Assembly (NCBI GenBank): GCA_001695595.3
Contig: MBPM02000008.1
Location: 372,001-436,000 of the forward strand
Direction of reading: 5' to 3'
DNA length: 64,000 bases
Origin: Plasmopara viticola
Taxonomy: Eukaryota > Oomycota > Peronosporomycetes > Peronosporales > Peronosporaceae
Positions 24,561 through 34,449 of this stretch are shown in pieces. Position numbers and translations under genes: made by a program. Numbering within the stretch: the stretch's first letter is position 1; the number at the start of each line of letters is the position of its first letter. A model generated the notes under the pieces. It was not told the DNA's origin. It did not search any database and worked only from the letters and a program-made list of their open reading frames with translations.

Positions 24561-27500
24561 ATGAGCGTGCGCTTGGATGTGGATAAATGAACAAAAATAC
24601 GCTCTATCCCATCTGTAAGCGTCTAGGTAGACTTGAAAGGATAGATCTACGGCCGTACAGCGTCTAAGCGCTTCTAGTGAGTCGTCATACTCTTAGTTGT
24701 GGCTCTATGGCATCTGTGGACGTCTTAAATTATAAAAGGACAATTTTGTCCGTACAGCATCTCAGCGTCTTGAAAGATTGAATATACAATTAGGTGTAGC
24801 CCGATTGCATATATGGCTGTACAGAAAGCTAGACAGGACGTATATGTAGCCACATCGCATGTTAGCGCTTCAAGAGAACAATTATATGCTTGGTTGTTGC
24901 TCTATCCCATCTGTGAACGTCCAGATGGACAGAAAGGACAGGTCTTGGTCGAAATAGAGTATCAGCGCTTCTAGTGGGTCATCATCCTTTTTTTGTTGCT
25001 CTATTGCATCTGTAGACGTCCCAGATGATAGAAGAGACGGATTTTGTCCGTACAGTATCGTAGCGTCTCGAAAGAATGATTTTACAAATAATTGTGACTC
25101 GATTTAATCTGTCGGGGAGTAGAAAGATCGACAGGACGTATCTGTGGCCGCACAGTATGATAACGCTTTAAAGAACAAATATACGCTTACTTGTTGCTCT
25201 ACCCCATCTGTGAACGTCTTAAAAGACAGAAAGGACAGATCTTGGGCGAAATAGAGTCTCAGCGCCTCCAGTGAGTCGTCGGACTTTTAGTTGTGGCTCT
25301 TTTACATCTTTGGACGTCCTATATGATAGAAAGGACGCATTTTGTTTGTACAGCATCTCCGCGTCTTGAAAGGCTAGAAGTACAAATAGTTGAGGCTCGA
25401 TTGCTTTTGTGGTTGTACAGAAAGATAAACAGGACGTATCTGTGGCCGAACAGCAGGATAGCGCTTATAAAGAATTAATGTATGCTCAGTTGTTTCTTTA
25501 TCGCACCTGTGAACGTCTAGAGACACAGAAAGGACAGATCTTGGGCGTACAGCATCGCAACGGTTTTTAAAGGTCGTCATACTCTTAGTTGTGGCACTAT
25601 TGCATCTGTGGACGGCTAGTGGACGGCAGGAGGATAGAAAGGACGGAGTTTGTCCGTACAGTATCTCAACGCCTTGAAAGAATAAATGTACAATTAGTTG
25701 TGGCTTGATTGCATCTGTGGGTTTATAGAACGATAGCCAGGACGTATATATAGCCGCACAACATGTTAGAGCTCCTAAAGGACAAATATGCGATTGGTTC
25801 TGACTCTATTGCATCTGTGGACGTCAAAGAAGATACAGCATTTAAGCGTATTGAAAGAAAGAAATACAATTAGTTGTGGCTCAATTGCATCTGCGGGTTT
25901 CTAGAACGATAGCCAGGACGTAATCATAGCCGCACAGCATGTAGGCGCTTCAAAGGAATAAATGTACCCTCAATTGTTTCTTTATTTCACCTGTGAACGT
26001 CTAGGGAGACAGAAAGGACAGATCTTGAGCTTACAGCATCGCAACGTTTTTTAAGAGTCATCATACTCTTAGTTGTGGCACTATTGCATCTGTGGACGGC
26101 TAGAAGGAAAGAAAGGACGGGGTTTGTCCGTACAGTATCTCAGCGCCTTGAAAGAATAAATGTACAATTAGTTGTGGCTTGATTGCATCTGTGGGTTTAT
26201 AGAACGATAGCCAGGACGTATCCATAGCCGCACAACATGTTAAAGCTCCTAAAGGATATATATACGATCATTTGTTGCTCTATCGCATTTGAGAACATCT
26301 AGAGAGACAGAAAGGACAGATCTTGGGCCGTACATCGCCTCAGCGCTTCTAGAGAGTTGTCATACTTTTAGTGGTTGCTCTTTTGCATCTGTGGACGTCT
26401 AGATGGATAGAAAAGACGAATTTTGTCCGTTCGGCATCACAGCGTGTTGAAAGAATGGATATACGATTAGTTGTGGCTCGATTGCATCTGTGGGTGTCTA
26501 GAAGGACAGACAGGACGTATCTGAGGCCGAACAACATGTTAGCGCTTGTAAAGGAGAAACATACACTTAATTATCGCTTTATCGCATCTGTAATCGTCTA
26601 GATAAACAGAAGGAACAGATCTTGGGCCGTACAGCGTCTCAGCGCTTCTAGAGAGTTGTCATACTTTTAGTTGTTGCTCCTTTGCATCTGTGAACGTCTG
26701 GAACGATAGGATGGACGGATTTTGTCCTTATAGCATTTTAGCGCCTTGAATTAATGAATACACCGTTAGATGTGGCTTAATTGCAGTGTGAGTGTCTAGA
26801 AAGATAGCCAGGACGTATCCATGCCGCACAGTATGTTAGCGTCTATAAATGATAATTTACGATTTGTTGTTGCTCTTCTGCATCCGTGAGCATCTAGAAA
26901 GCGGAAAAGACAGATCTTGGGCTGTACAGCGTTTCAGCGCTTTTCGAGAGGTGTCATATTTTTAGGTGTAGCTCTTATGCATCTGTGGACGTCAAAGAAG
27001 ATAGAGAGGACGGATTTAGCCCATATAGCATCTCAGCGTCTTAAAAGAATAAACATCAATCGGTTGTAGCTAGATTGCATCTATGGGTGTCTAGAAAGAT
27101 AGCCAAGACGTATCTATGACCGCACAGCATGATAGCGCTTCTAAAGAATAAATGTACGCTTAGATATTGCTCTATCGCTTCTTTGAACGTCTGAAAGGAC
27201 ATATCTCGGGCCGTACAGCGTCTTAGTGCTTCTAGAGAGTCGTCATACGTTTTGTTGTGGCTCTATGGCACTTAAGGACGTCTTAGAAGATGAAAGGGGT
27301 GGATTTTGCCCGTACAGTATCTCAGCTTTTTAAAAGACTGAATATACCGTTAGTTTTCGCTCAATTGCATCTATGGTTGTACAGAAAGGTATACAGGACG
27401 TATCTGTGGCCGCGCAGCATGATAGAGCTTTTAAAGAATAAATATACGCTTAGTTGTTGCTCTATCCCATCTGTAAGCATCTAGATAGACAGAAAAGACA

Positions 27501-28881
27501 GATCTTGGGCGGAACAGCGTCTCAGTGCTTCTAGTTAATCGTCAAACTTTTAGTTGTGGCTCAAATGCATCTGTGGACGTCTTACGAGATAGAAAGAACG
27601 GCTTTGTCCGTACAGCATCTCAGTGTCTTGAAAGAAAAAAATGTATATACAATTAGTTGTGGCTCGATCGCATCTGTGGGTGTCTAGAAAGATAGAAAGG
27701 ACGTATCCTTGGTCGCACAACATGTAAACGCTTCTAACGGATAAGTATTCACTCAGTTGTTGCTCTTCGCATCTGTGAACGTCTAGAACGACAGAAAGGA
27801 CTGATCTTGGGCCGTACAGCGTCTAAGCGCTTCTAAAGAGTCGTCATACATGTAGTTGTGGCTCTTTTGCATCTTTGGACGTCCAAGAAGATAGAAAAGA
27901 CGGGTTTCTGTCCGTACATAATCTGAGCGTCGTGAAAGAATGAATATACAATTAGTTGCGGCTCGATCACATCTGAGGATGTCTTAAAAGATAGACCGGA
28001 CGTATCCATGGCCGCACAACATGAAAGTGCTTCTAAAGGATAAATATACGCCTAGTTGTTGTTTTATCGCTTCTGTGAACGTCTAAAAAGACATGAACGG
28101 ACAGGTCTCGGGCCGTACAGCGTATCAGCGCTTCTAGAGGGTAGTCATACTTTTTGGTGTTGCTCTATGGCATCTGTGGACGTCTAAGAAGATAGAAGGA
28201 CGAATTTGGTCTGAGCAGCATCTCAGCGTCTTGGAAGAATAAATATACAAGTAGTTGTGGCTCGATTGCCTCTGTTGCTGTAAAGAAGTATAGACAGGAC
28301 GTATCCGTGGCCGCACAGCATGTTGGCGCTTCTAAATAATAATTATACGCTTAGTTGTTGATCTATCGCATCGTGAATGTCTAGAAAGACAGAAAGGACA
28401 GGTTTAGGGCGGAACAGAGTCTCATCGCTTCTAGTGAGTCGTCATACTTTTAGTTGTGGCTCAATGGCATCTGTGGACGTCTTAGAAGGTAGAAGGGACG
28501 AATTTTGCCCGTACAGCATCTCGGCGTCTTGAAAGAATCACTATACGATTAGTTGTTGCTCGATTGCATCTGAGGCTGTACAGAAAGATAGACAGGATGT
28601 ATCCATGGCCGCACAACATGTAAGCGCTTCTAACAGATAAATATAAGCTTAGTTGGTGCTCTATCGCATCTGCGAATGTCTGAAAAGACAGAAAGGACAG
28701 ATCTTGGGCGGAACACCGTCTCGGGGCTTCGGTGAAACGTCATACTTTTTGTTGTGGCTCTTTTACATCTGTGAACGTCTGCAAGAATAGAAAAGACCAT
28801 TTCTTTCAGTACAGCATCTCAGCGTCTTCAAAAAATCAATATGCAATGAGTTGTGGCTAAATTCTATCTGTGGGTGTCTGC
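24561..28881 (-). repeat. Satellite with a three-monomer higher-order repeat of about 297 bp
   Basis: Three monomer types repeat in fixed order on the minus strand. They are marked by CAGATCTTGGGCCGTACAGC, by GGACGGATTTTGTCCGTAC, and by GGACGTATCCATGGCCGCAC. The CAGATCTTGGG marker or a close variant recurs near 25224, 25530, 26018, 26320, 26610, 26910, 27203, 27503, 27800, 28105, 28405 and 28703. The spacing is close to 297 bp except for one step of about 490 bp, caused by a local duplication at 25445-26270. The array stops abruptly at 28881, where the virus-like element begins. Confidence 0.86.
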
Positions 28882-29341
28882 TATCAGTTCTGGAACACAC
28901 GTGTGCTATGAATACAATCAACTTTAGAAAAGTGGCCACGTCCAGCTCCATCTCAGACTCCAATATACATTTTACACTTCTTTATATAGGGATACCCCTA
29001 TTTATTTTAAATATTTATTCTTCAAGAATATGAAAAGAAGATGGACACCTGGACACTCAGCATATAATTGATCTAGAACTAATATCGTCCCAAAGCTGGA
29101 CACAACATGAGGGTGTCTCATCATCTGTAGTTGCTCTTCGCACCGAAGAGCAACTACAGATGATGAGACACCCTCTTTTTGGCCATGCTTTTTAACAAAT
29201 CAAAGCTGGACACTTTCAGAGATACGACGAGAGATACTCTAAACGCTTCTGTGGGTGGAACTTCCGGGTGATATAAAAAAGTGAGCCCATCTTGAAGGAC
29301 AGATATATAGTATATAATCAGATACAGATACAGATACGCCA
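28882..29341 (+). repeat. Left terminal inverted repeat of the PLV
   Basis: This sequence is found inverted at 39726-40200. The outer end starts TATCAGTTCTGGAACACACG; the inner end is GATACAGATACGCCA. Shared landmarks include GTGGCCACGTCCAGCTCC, the reverse of ATGTATATTGGAGTCTGAG, and the reverse of CACCCGGAAGTTCCACCC. The two copies differ by scattered substitutions and several indels, so they have evolved apart since insertion or since the last TIR homogenisation. Confidence 0.9.
29109..29175. repeat. Perfect 32-bp hairpin inside the left TIR
   Basis: A 32-nt arm at 29109-29140 (beginning GAGGGTGTCTCATCATC) is followed by a 3-nt loop CAC at 29141-29143 and the exact reverse complement at 29144-29175. 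The right TIR keeps only part of this structure, near 39893-39930. A perfect cruciform of this size in otherwise decayed DNA is unusual and could be a replication or resolution structure of the virus, or a recent inverted duplication. Confidence 0.9.
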
Positions 29342-29375
29342 TGATACCACCCGGGCTTCGATACTATTTATAATA

Positions 29376-29875
29376 TCACAAGCAGAATCCTGTGTTCACT
29401 GATTCGAGGGCTGATTGTCTTAGATAAAGCATATGGACCAGGCGATTGCATAATTCTTTTGGTCGTAGATGAATCGTTTTTGTCTGATTATCACAACTCA
29501 TTTCCATCTTAAGCGTTGCTATAATGTGAGTGCATTTGTTTTGTGATACTCGCTTAAAGTACTGATCGAATGTTGATACATCAAGCTTGACTGGAGAAGT
29601 TTTTTTGTATGCTGGCGGCGTATTTTTAGGTGATTCTGGGCCCAACAACTATCACTTTGGTTTTTTGAACTGGAAGCTTATAGTAGTTATCATCTGACTC
29701 TGACTTTTGATCGTCGATATACTCTACATCATCCATGGTCGTATATTATCTACGAGACAATGTAGTCTGATACTTTTTTTCAAACCATTGCGAAGCGTCA
29801 TCTTTTGATAATAATTCTCTACGACTATCAAGAATCAGAAAATGTAGTGTTTTGACTGATGCTAGATGATGACAT
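29376..29875 (-). pseudogene. Unassigned PLV gene next to the left TIR
   Basis: I do not recognise this gene. A start at 29875 opens MSSSSISQ, and the frame then meets two stops and a frameshift near 29640 before ending at 29376. The most continuous part (29376-29648) encodes about 90 residues rich in Lys and Ser/Thr, with KTSPVKLDVSTFDQYFKRVS and a charged tail. It is the last gene before the left TIR and lies directly downstream of the protease on the same strand. An alternative is that only the part from MDDVEYIDD (29736) is coding. Confidence 0.4.
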
Positions 29876-29959
29876 CTTTACATCCAATAAAATACATCCG
29901 ACTGACCGAGTCTTTCGCAAAGTGAATATTCTTGGATCGACACGCATGACAATTCAACA

Positions 29960-30384
29960 TTGTTGTGGTTTCCCAATCAATTGTATTCATTTTGTAGTAG
30001 TTTTGCTGGTAAATTAATGCGATACAAAAAGTTTGTACAACTTATTGATTATGCTGTAGATAAGAGAGCCACAATACGCTACACTGCCCGCAATGCCCAA
30101 AGCGTGGATCTTGAATATCTACTTCGCAATATTTTTAATCGGATGGGTTCACACGACGGGGTCTTGAAAGACCAAGTGGGTCAAAATACATCTTATCTTT
30201 GTTTGAGACTACTAACCAATGGTCCTCACCGATCATCGGATTGCCCATGTTCAAAATACAGTAATCTTTGCTTCTAACCATGTTTTGCTTGAAATCAATT
30301 TGATTTAACTCCAAGTGTATTTGCAAGTCCCATGAGTTGGCCATCCGTCGTTTTTGACAAATTGACAAAAAAAATTTCACTCAT
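29960..30384 (-). pseudogene. Adenain-like cysteine protease of the PLV
   Basis: The product would be the viral maturation protease that cleaves capsid precursors. The true start appears to be ATG at 30384, opening MSEIFFVNLSKTTDGQL. After about 30 codons the frame shifts into a stretch containing GEDHWLVVSNKDKMYFDPLG. The HW and YFDPLG pattern is diagnostic for adenovirus-type and PLV proteases, with the His as catalytic residue. A TAA at about 30135 interrupts the frame, then an HCGQ segment supplies the catalytic Cys-Gly, and a further stop follows. With two stops and one frameshift it is inactive. It diverges from the capsid gene across only 59 bp. Confidence 0.8.
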
Positions 30385-30443
30385 GGCGCTTTATTTATTT
30401 TGGCTCGTATAGTATAGTCATCATCAACATAACCTCATAAACT
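30385..30443. promoter_or_regulatory. Candidate divergent viral promoter (protease / capsid)
   Basis: Only 59 bp separate the minus-strand protease start (30384) from the capsid start (30444). The spacer contains GTATAGTATAGTC about 30 bp upstream of the capsid ATG and an A/T-rich TTTATTTATTTT tract on the protease side. A matching motif lies in the fibre/ATPase spacer at 32326-32346. Motif sharing between two such spacers suggests a virus-specific promoter element, which is inference. Confidence 0.5.
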
Positions 30444-31946
30444 ATGTCTTCTGCTTCTGATATTTTAGCATTCAAATATTCCTTTGAACCAGCTCCAGCT
30501 GAGACGCTCTTCCGGAATAAGAAATGGACTTACATCCAGGATTCTACTTCGAACACCGGTCAGTATGCTGGACAAATCCAATTCAATCTCTCAACAATCT
30601 CTTCACAAGCCCCATCTGTCAATTGGGAAGAAGCCATTATTGAGCTTCCAGTAAAGCTTCAAATTCTTAATGGCAGTTCTGGTTCGATCACTTTGACTGC
30701 CCCCTGTAATGTGGATCAATTGGTTCCTAAGGCCGGTGAGTGGCAGTTCATTGATAGTGTTCAAGTTGTCATTGGTGTAATTACTGTTTAAACGAATCAA
30801 ATTCATGAAAATGTGAATACGACTTTCAAGGCTCTGACTGCAACGCAACATAATGACTACGCTAAACTATTTCAACCAGCAACTTTGTATTGGATGAATT
30901 ACCACTCCAACGATCCAAGGAATCAGTGGAGCGGCACAAAAGCTCGATAACTTGGCTACTTCGTTGTTTGTGACAGCAACAAATCATATCGGTGAATTTG
31001 TATTGGCTAACACCTACTCAAACCGAGGAGCTGCTGAACGATCGCTTTTTACCGCTTTTAATCAACAAAGCACAAAGCTTGCATTCGATGTTATGGGGGG
31101 TAGCGCAAGTATTTAAGTCGTATCCAAACCTCAAGTTTATGTGGCCCTTACTAATGCCGTTGCAGCTACTTCGCCATTTTACGTAGCGCATTACTTGGCT
31201 TGCATTAAGCTGCGGGATATTTCTGACTATTTCAAGAAAGGCCCAATGCAGAAGAATACGCGCGGTTTCATTTACCTTAATTACAACAGTTCATCTACCA
31301 CTTTGGTTACAACTGGTACTGCCGGTGTCGTTGCGCCTTGTACAATTGCTTCTTTGAGCACTGGAAACACCTGCCTAGTGCTTTGAAATTCAAGCAGTGG
31401 TGCAACAACATCTGCTTTGGCCGGTGGCCTTGCACTCCCTGCATCCGTTGTACTTCTTACGATTGCATGGTACTCCCACTGGTGAAACTGGTATCACTCC
31501 ATCACAATCATTCTACGTCCTCTTGTTCCAACATACTCACCTAACCCAAGCGCCGACCATGCGTTGGCTCAAAAGAAAACATTCCGATACTTCGAGCGAA
31601 CTACGAATAAATTCACTGTTGCTCCAGGATCTTCCTTCACTTGGACAGTCAGTAATGGCATTGCTAATCCAAAGCGTTTGATCATGCAACCAGTTATTAC
31701 CAATCTAACGGCAGGTGCTACTGTATCGGATACAATCAATCCATTCCGTAGCCCATTTTTAACGATACCGATGGTTTACCATTCTAATTGGCGTTGAATA
31801 AATCCGATTTTGAAGGTGAAAGGCCACCTATAAATGAACTTGGATTATCAGTTGATATCAAATTCAACAACGGATACGTTTTACCGTTTGCTCCTGATGT
31901 CGTTCTTGATGCTATGACCAATCCAGTCGTATCCAATACTCGATAA
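30444..31946 (+). pseudogene. PLV major capsid protein (double jelly-roll type)
   Basis: This would form the pseudo-hexameric capsomers of the icosahedral particle. The ATG at 30444 begins MSSASDILAFKYSFEP, and the span of about 501 codons fits PLV capsid proteins. The frame meets a TAA at 30789, resumes in the same frame with TNQIHENVNTTFKALTAT, then shifts repeatedly. Later pieces include ACIKLRDISDYFKKGPMQKN with GFIYLNYNSSS (about 31200-31300), and TNKFTVAPGSSFTWTVSNG with LIMQPVI and NPFRSP (about 31600-31760). These match the general style of PLV capsid proteins: short beta-strand-rich stretches and a K-rich KLRDI-x-D-x-F helix. The end at 31946 is the last plausible stop before the convergent fibre gene. 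Family assignment rests on context plus these motifs. Confidence 0.75.
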
Positions 31947-32325
31947 ATTTTCATCGTTTCGCGATTCGCAGTTCCGCCGTAGAATCGCAGATTATTTGTG
32001 CTCGATGTACCTAAAAGCATGAAGCCAACACCAGAGCTATCGAGTGTCATTGATTGTGATGCTTAAACGTTTTCGGATGTGTTGCCTGAAATATATTATA
32101 AGTTCCGGATATGACGCCTGAAACAAATTATAATTCTAACGCAGAACCACCAATGGTTAGAGAACCGCAATCAAGATTGCCAATCACACTCAACGCAGAC
32201 AACTTTCCGACACCACCAAGCCGTAAGTATCTTTGATCGCCTGTAGTTATAGTAAGATATCCATTAGATGCGCTGAGGTAAGAGCTATTGAACAAAGGAG
32301 AATTGATAATTGGAGGAAGAGACAT
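31930..32325 (-). pseudogene. PLV fibre-like / receptor-binding protein
   Basis: The ATG at 32325 opens MSLPPIINSPLF, followed by YLTITTGDQRYLRLGG and LDCGSLTIGGSALEL. Low-complexity Ser/Gly/Leu/Thr segments like these are typical of viral fibre shafts. After a stop at 32128 and a frameshift, the tail continues with LDSSGVGFMLLG, NLRFYGG and RETMKIYR. The likely role is attachment of particles to host cells. It is head-to-head with the packaging ATPase gene (21 bp between starts) and overlaps the 3' end of the capsid gene by a few bases. The repeats of the usual shaft seem shortened, so part may be deleted. Confidence 0.6.
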
Positions 32326-32346
32326 CTTTGATCACTATACTATACA
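32326..32346. promoter_or_regulatory. Candidate divergent viral promoter (fibre / ATPase)
   Basis: This spacer of 21 bp between divergent starts contains ACTATACTATAC, the reverse complement of the GTATAGTATAGT seen upstream of the capsid gene at 30410-30421. Such a short shared spacer leaves room for little more than one core element. Confidence 0.5.
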
Positions 32347-32985
32347 ATGTAAAACCTCTACGAATCGATACCAAAGTCTAAAGTTAAGAAGTTTCCAAAC
32401 AATCCTCACTTCGAACTGCCATTAAGAATGTGCGTTTCGAGTCCAAGTGAATCGAGGAAGTCAAACACCGTGCTATGTATAGTAGCGCTTCTAAGCAAAT
32501 GCTTTACCAAAATCGGCATCTGCACAAAGACTAACGAGACGCTTTACGATCATCTCAAAAACACTATCGATAATGTTCAAGTGATTGAAGAAGGGTTGGT
32601 TTCAGCAATGACTGAATATGATAGCGAAACGAGCAAGTTTATCATATTCGATGACCTGGTAATGGAACCAAAGCGCACTCAAGCACAGATTTCTCAGTAC
32701 ATCATTCGAGGACGTAAGCAAGGTTAGAGTATGATTAACATTTCACAGAGCTACTTTGGTACCCCAAAGACTGTTCGAATCAATAGTCAATATGTAATAC
32801 TCGGTCGAAATCTTACACAGAGAAATCCTGAGATCGAATACCGCAACTTTCCCACTGACGTCCCAATCAAAACATTTATCGATCTATACAAACGAACAAA
32901 ATCTGAAAAGATGACTACCATGCTAATGGATACCATTGATAGAAAGATCTACAAGAACGTTATCGAACCGGTCTGCGATTTGTAA
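32347..32985 (+). pseudogene. A32/FtsK-type DNA-packaging ATPase of the PLV
   Basis: This ATPase pumps viral DNA into capsids. The ATG at 32347 is followed directly by TAA, then the frame stays open: FPNNPHFELPLRM, the usual lead-in to the P-loop. The P-loop itself reads SSPSESRKSN where GPSGSGKTN-like sequence is expected, so its glycines are lost. Walker B is intact (SKFIIFDDLV, about 32635-32665). The conserved motif ISQYIIRGRKQG is followed by an in-frame TAG at 32725, then by INISQSYFGTPKTVRINSQY, a signature of PLV and virophage ATPases. Length (about 212 codons) is normal. One early stop, one internal stop and a dead P-loop make it non-functional. Confidence 0.85.
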
Positions 32986-33100
32986 AAAAAAGAAGTTAGT
33001 TGTCAATGACAATTCACTGTTCCTTTTTTGGTCGAATCAACAAACGAATGCATACGTTGTTATCAATGATACCGAGCGGGATCATATTCTGATCGAGAAA

Positions 33101-33850
33101 TCACAGCGTCAATTCTGAATTGTTTCCTTGCATTGGACAATAGGCTAATCCTAGTCCTTGAGACGTTGTGTTTAGACCGCCATATTCAACCCCAGCAGAC
33201 GTGAACGTGTGTAATACTTGATTGTTGTTTGCGATTGGAATGTAGAGATTTGAACAAGTAATAACAACAGCAGCTGTTGGATCGATTTGAGGCACCAAAT
33301 TACTATCGACTGCATAAACGCTCATTGTTGGAGCCGCTGGGTACGTAGCTGGGCTGAATTCAATGATAGAACCGAATGCGGAATCGACTACCTGGAGCTG
33401 AGGAGTGTATGCAGTAGTTGGCATCGTCAGAAAGCCAGCAGTGTAGCCCGTGATAGTCTTGACTGGTTGCATTGTGAATTGCAGGGCGTAGCTCGATGGG
33501 TTCTCAGCACACAAGATGGAATAGTAGTTTGTTCCCGTTGTGTTGTTGGTCAAGTATAGATTGTTCTGAATTGACCAGTGTTGAAGGTAGTTGTTGATAT
33601 CGCAGCTGAATAAGTTCCATCAGGGAGCGTAATTGTGTATGCCGTTGTCGTCGAAGCAGTTGGCCACATGATCTTGAAGCTGTTATTTTGACCTTGAGTA
33701 GTAATTGCTCGCCATGAGTAATAAATGGATATTGATCCCAGGGCAATATCATACTGGCTAAAATCAATTGGCTGTGAGAATCGATATCGGAAGTGGTGAG
33801 GAGCAACCTGGTTATTGAGACTTAACAGAATCGAAAATTACACCTTTATT
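33101..33850 (-). pseudogene. PLV penton / minor capsid protein
   Basis: This is the single jelly-roll vertex protein of the capsid. The segment at about 33720-33810 reads FSQPIDFSQYDIALGSISIY followed by YSW, matching the IAL-x-x-IS-IYYSW region conserved in PLV pentons. It is followed by a NNSFKIMWP segment and then by ITLPDGTYSA, the usual I-x-x-PDG-x-Y turn. A one-base loss near 33585 shifts the frame. The rest (33101-33553) contains NYYSILCAENPSSYALQFTM and an AFGSIIEFSPATYPAAP segment. A second shift lies near 33815, and no upstream ATG is preserved, so the start is approximate. It ends at 33101, convergent with the ATPase gene. Confidence 0.75.
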
Positions 33851-33882
33851 CACTGACTATATAGAACACACTCAAATAAATA

Positions 33883-34072
33883 TGCATCGACGAAAGAAAA
33901 TTCGCCGACAAATGGTGCCTCAACCAATGAAGATCGATGGATCAGGCGACGTGAGTACTCGAAACCCGTAGCTCCATCTAATAACGACTATGGCTCAACG
34001 AATATTGAGACTCTGACGAACAAATTGAGTCAGATCAGCGTTAGTCATCTTGTGAAGGAGCAAAAAAAGTAA
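33883..34072 (+). pseudogene. Small basic PLV protein, frameshifted
   Basis: ATG at 33883 opens MHRRKKIRRQMVPQPMK, an Arg/Lys-rich start. A frameshift near 33965 leads to a short polar tail that ends at KEQKK just before 34073. Basic small proteins adjacent to the penton gene are common in PLVs and might condense DNA, but I do not recognise this one by family. It diverges from the penton gene and partly overlaps the minus-strand frame at 33995-34216. Confidence 0.35.
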
Positions 34073-34290
34073 GAAACCAAAATACATTAATACGTCAGCT
34101 CTTTTGAGTTTCAAAAGGCAATCTAAAGCTTCATCAGATGCTCGAACTTGCGATGCCGAAAAGACACTTTTATCGTAAAGCTTGTCAGGATTAGACTTCA
34201 TTTCAGTATTCATCAATGGTGAATATCCGCCAATTCTCTATGCGCCTTCAAGCATCTTCAAGCATTTTACGAGACCGTCAAGAAGCTGAT
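33995..34290 (-). pseudogene. Small PLV protein with one hydrophobic segment
   Basis: A frame on the minus strand encodes KSVFSASQVRASDEALDCLL followed by a hydrophobic stretch, VLMYFGFLLFLLL, consistent with a single membrane span. The frame is open from 34216, and related-looking sequence extends upstream across a stop to about 34290. PLVs often encode short membrane proteins that may line the particle, but the family is not identified. The overlap with the small plus-strand gene makes one of the two doubtful. Confidence 0.35.
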
Positions 34291-34449
34291 TGTATGAACT
34301 ACCAAACTATCTTGAAGTAACCTCACATTTATTTAGGCAGTACCGCATGAAGTCTCACTCGTGCTCGTCGAGAAGAGCAAACAAGGCTATATTGTATTGC
34401 CTGTTCTCTCTTAACAATCACTAGAGATTAACAAATGCATGAGATACAA

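Noticed and set aside
4432..28881. CRISPR-like array
   Set aside because: The whole of each monomer is repeated, with no unique spacers and no cas genes. The genome is eukaryotic.
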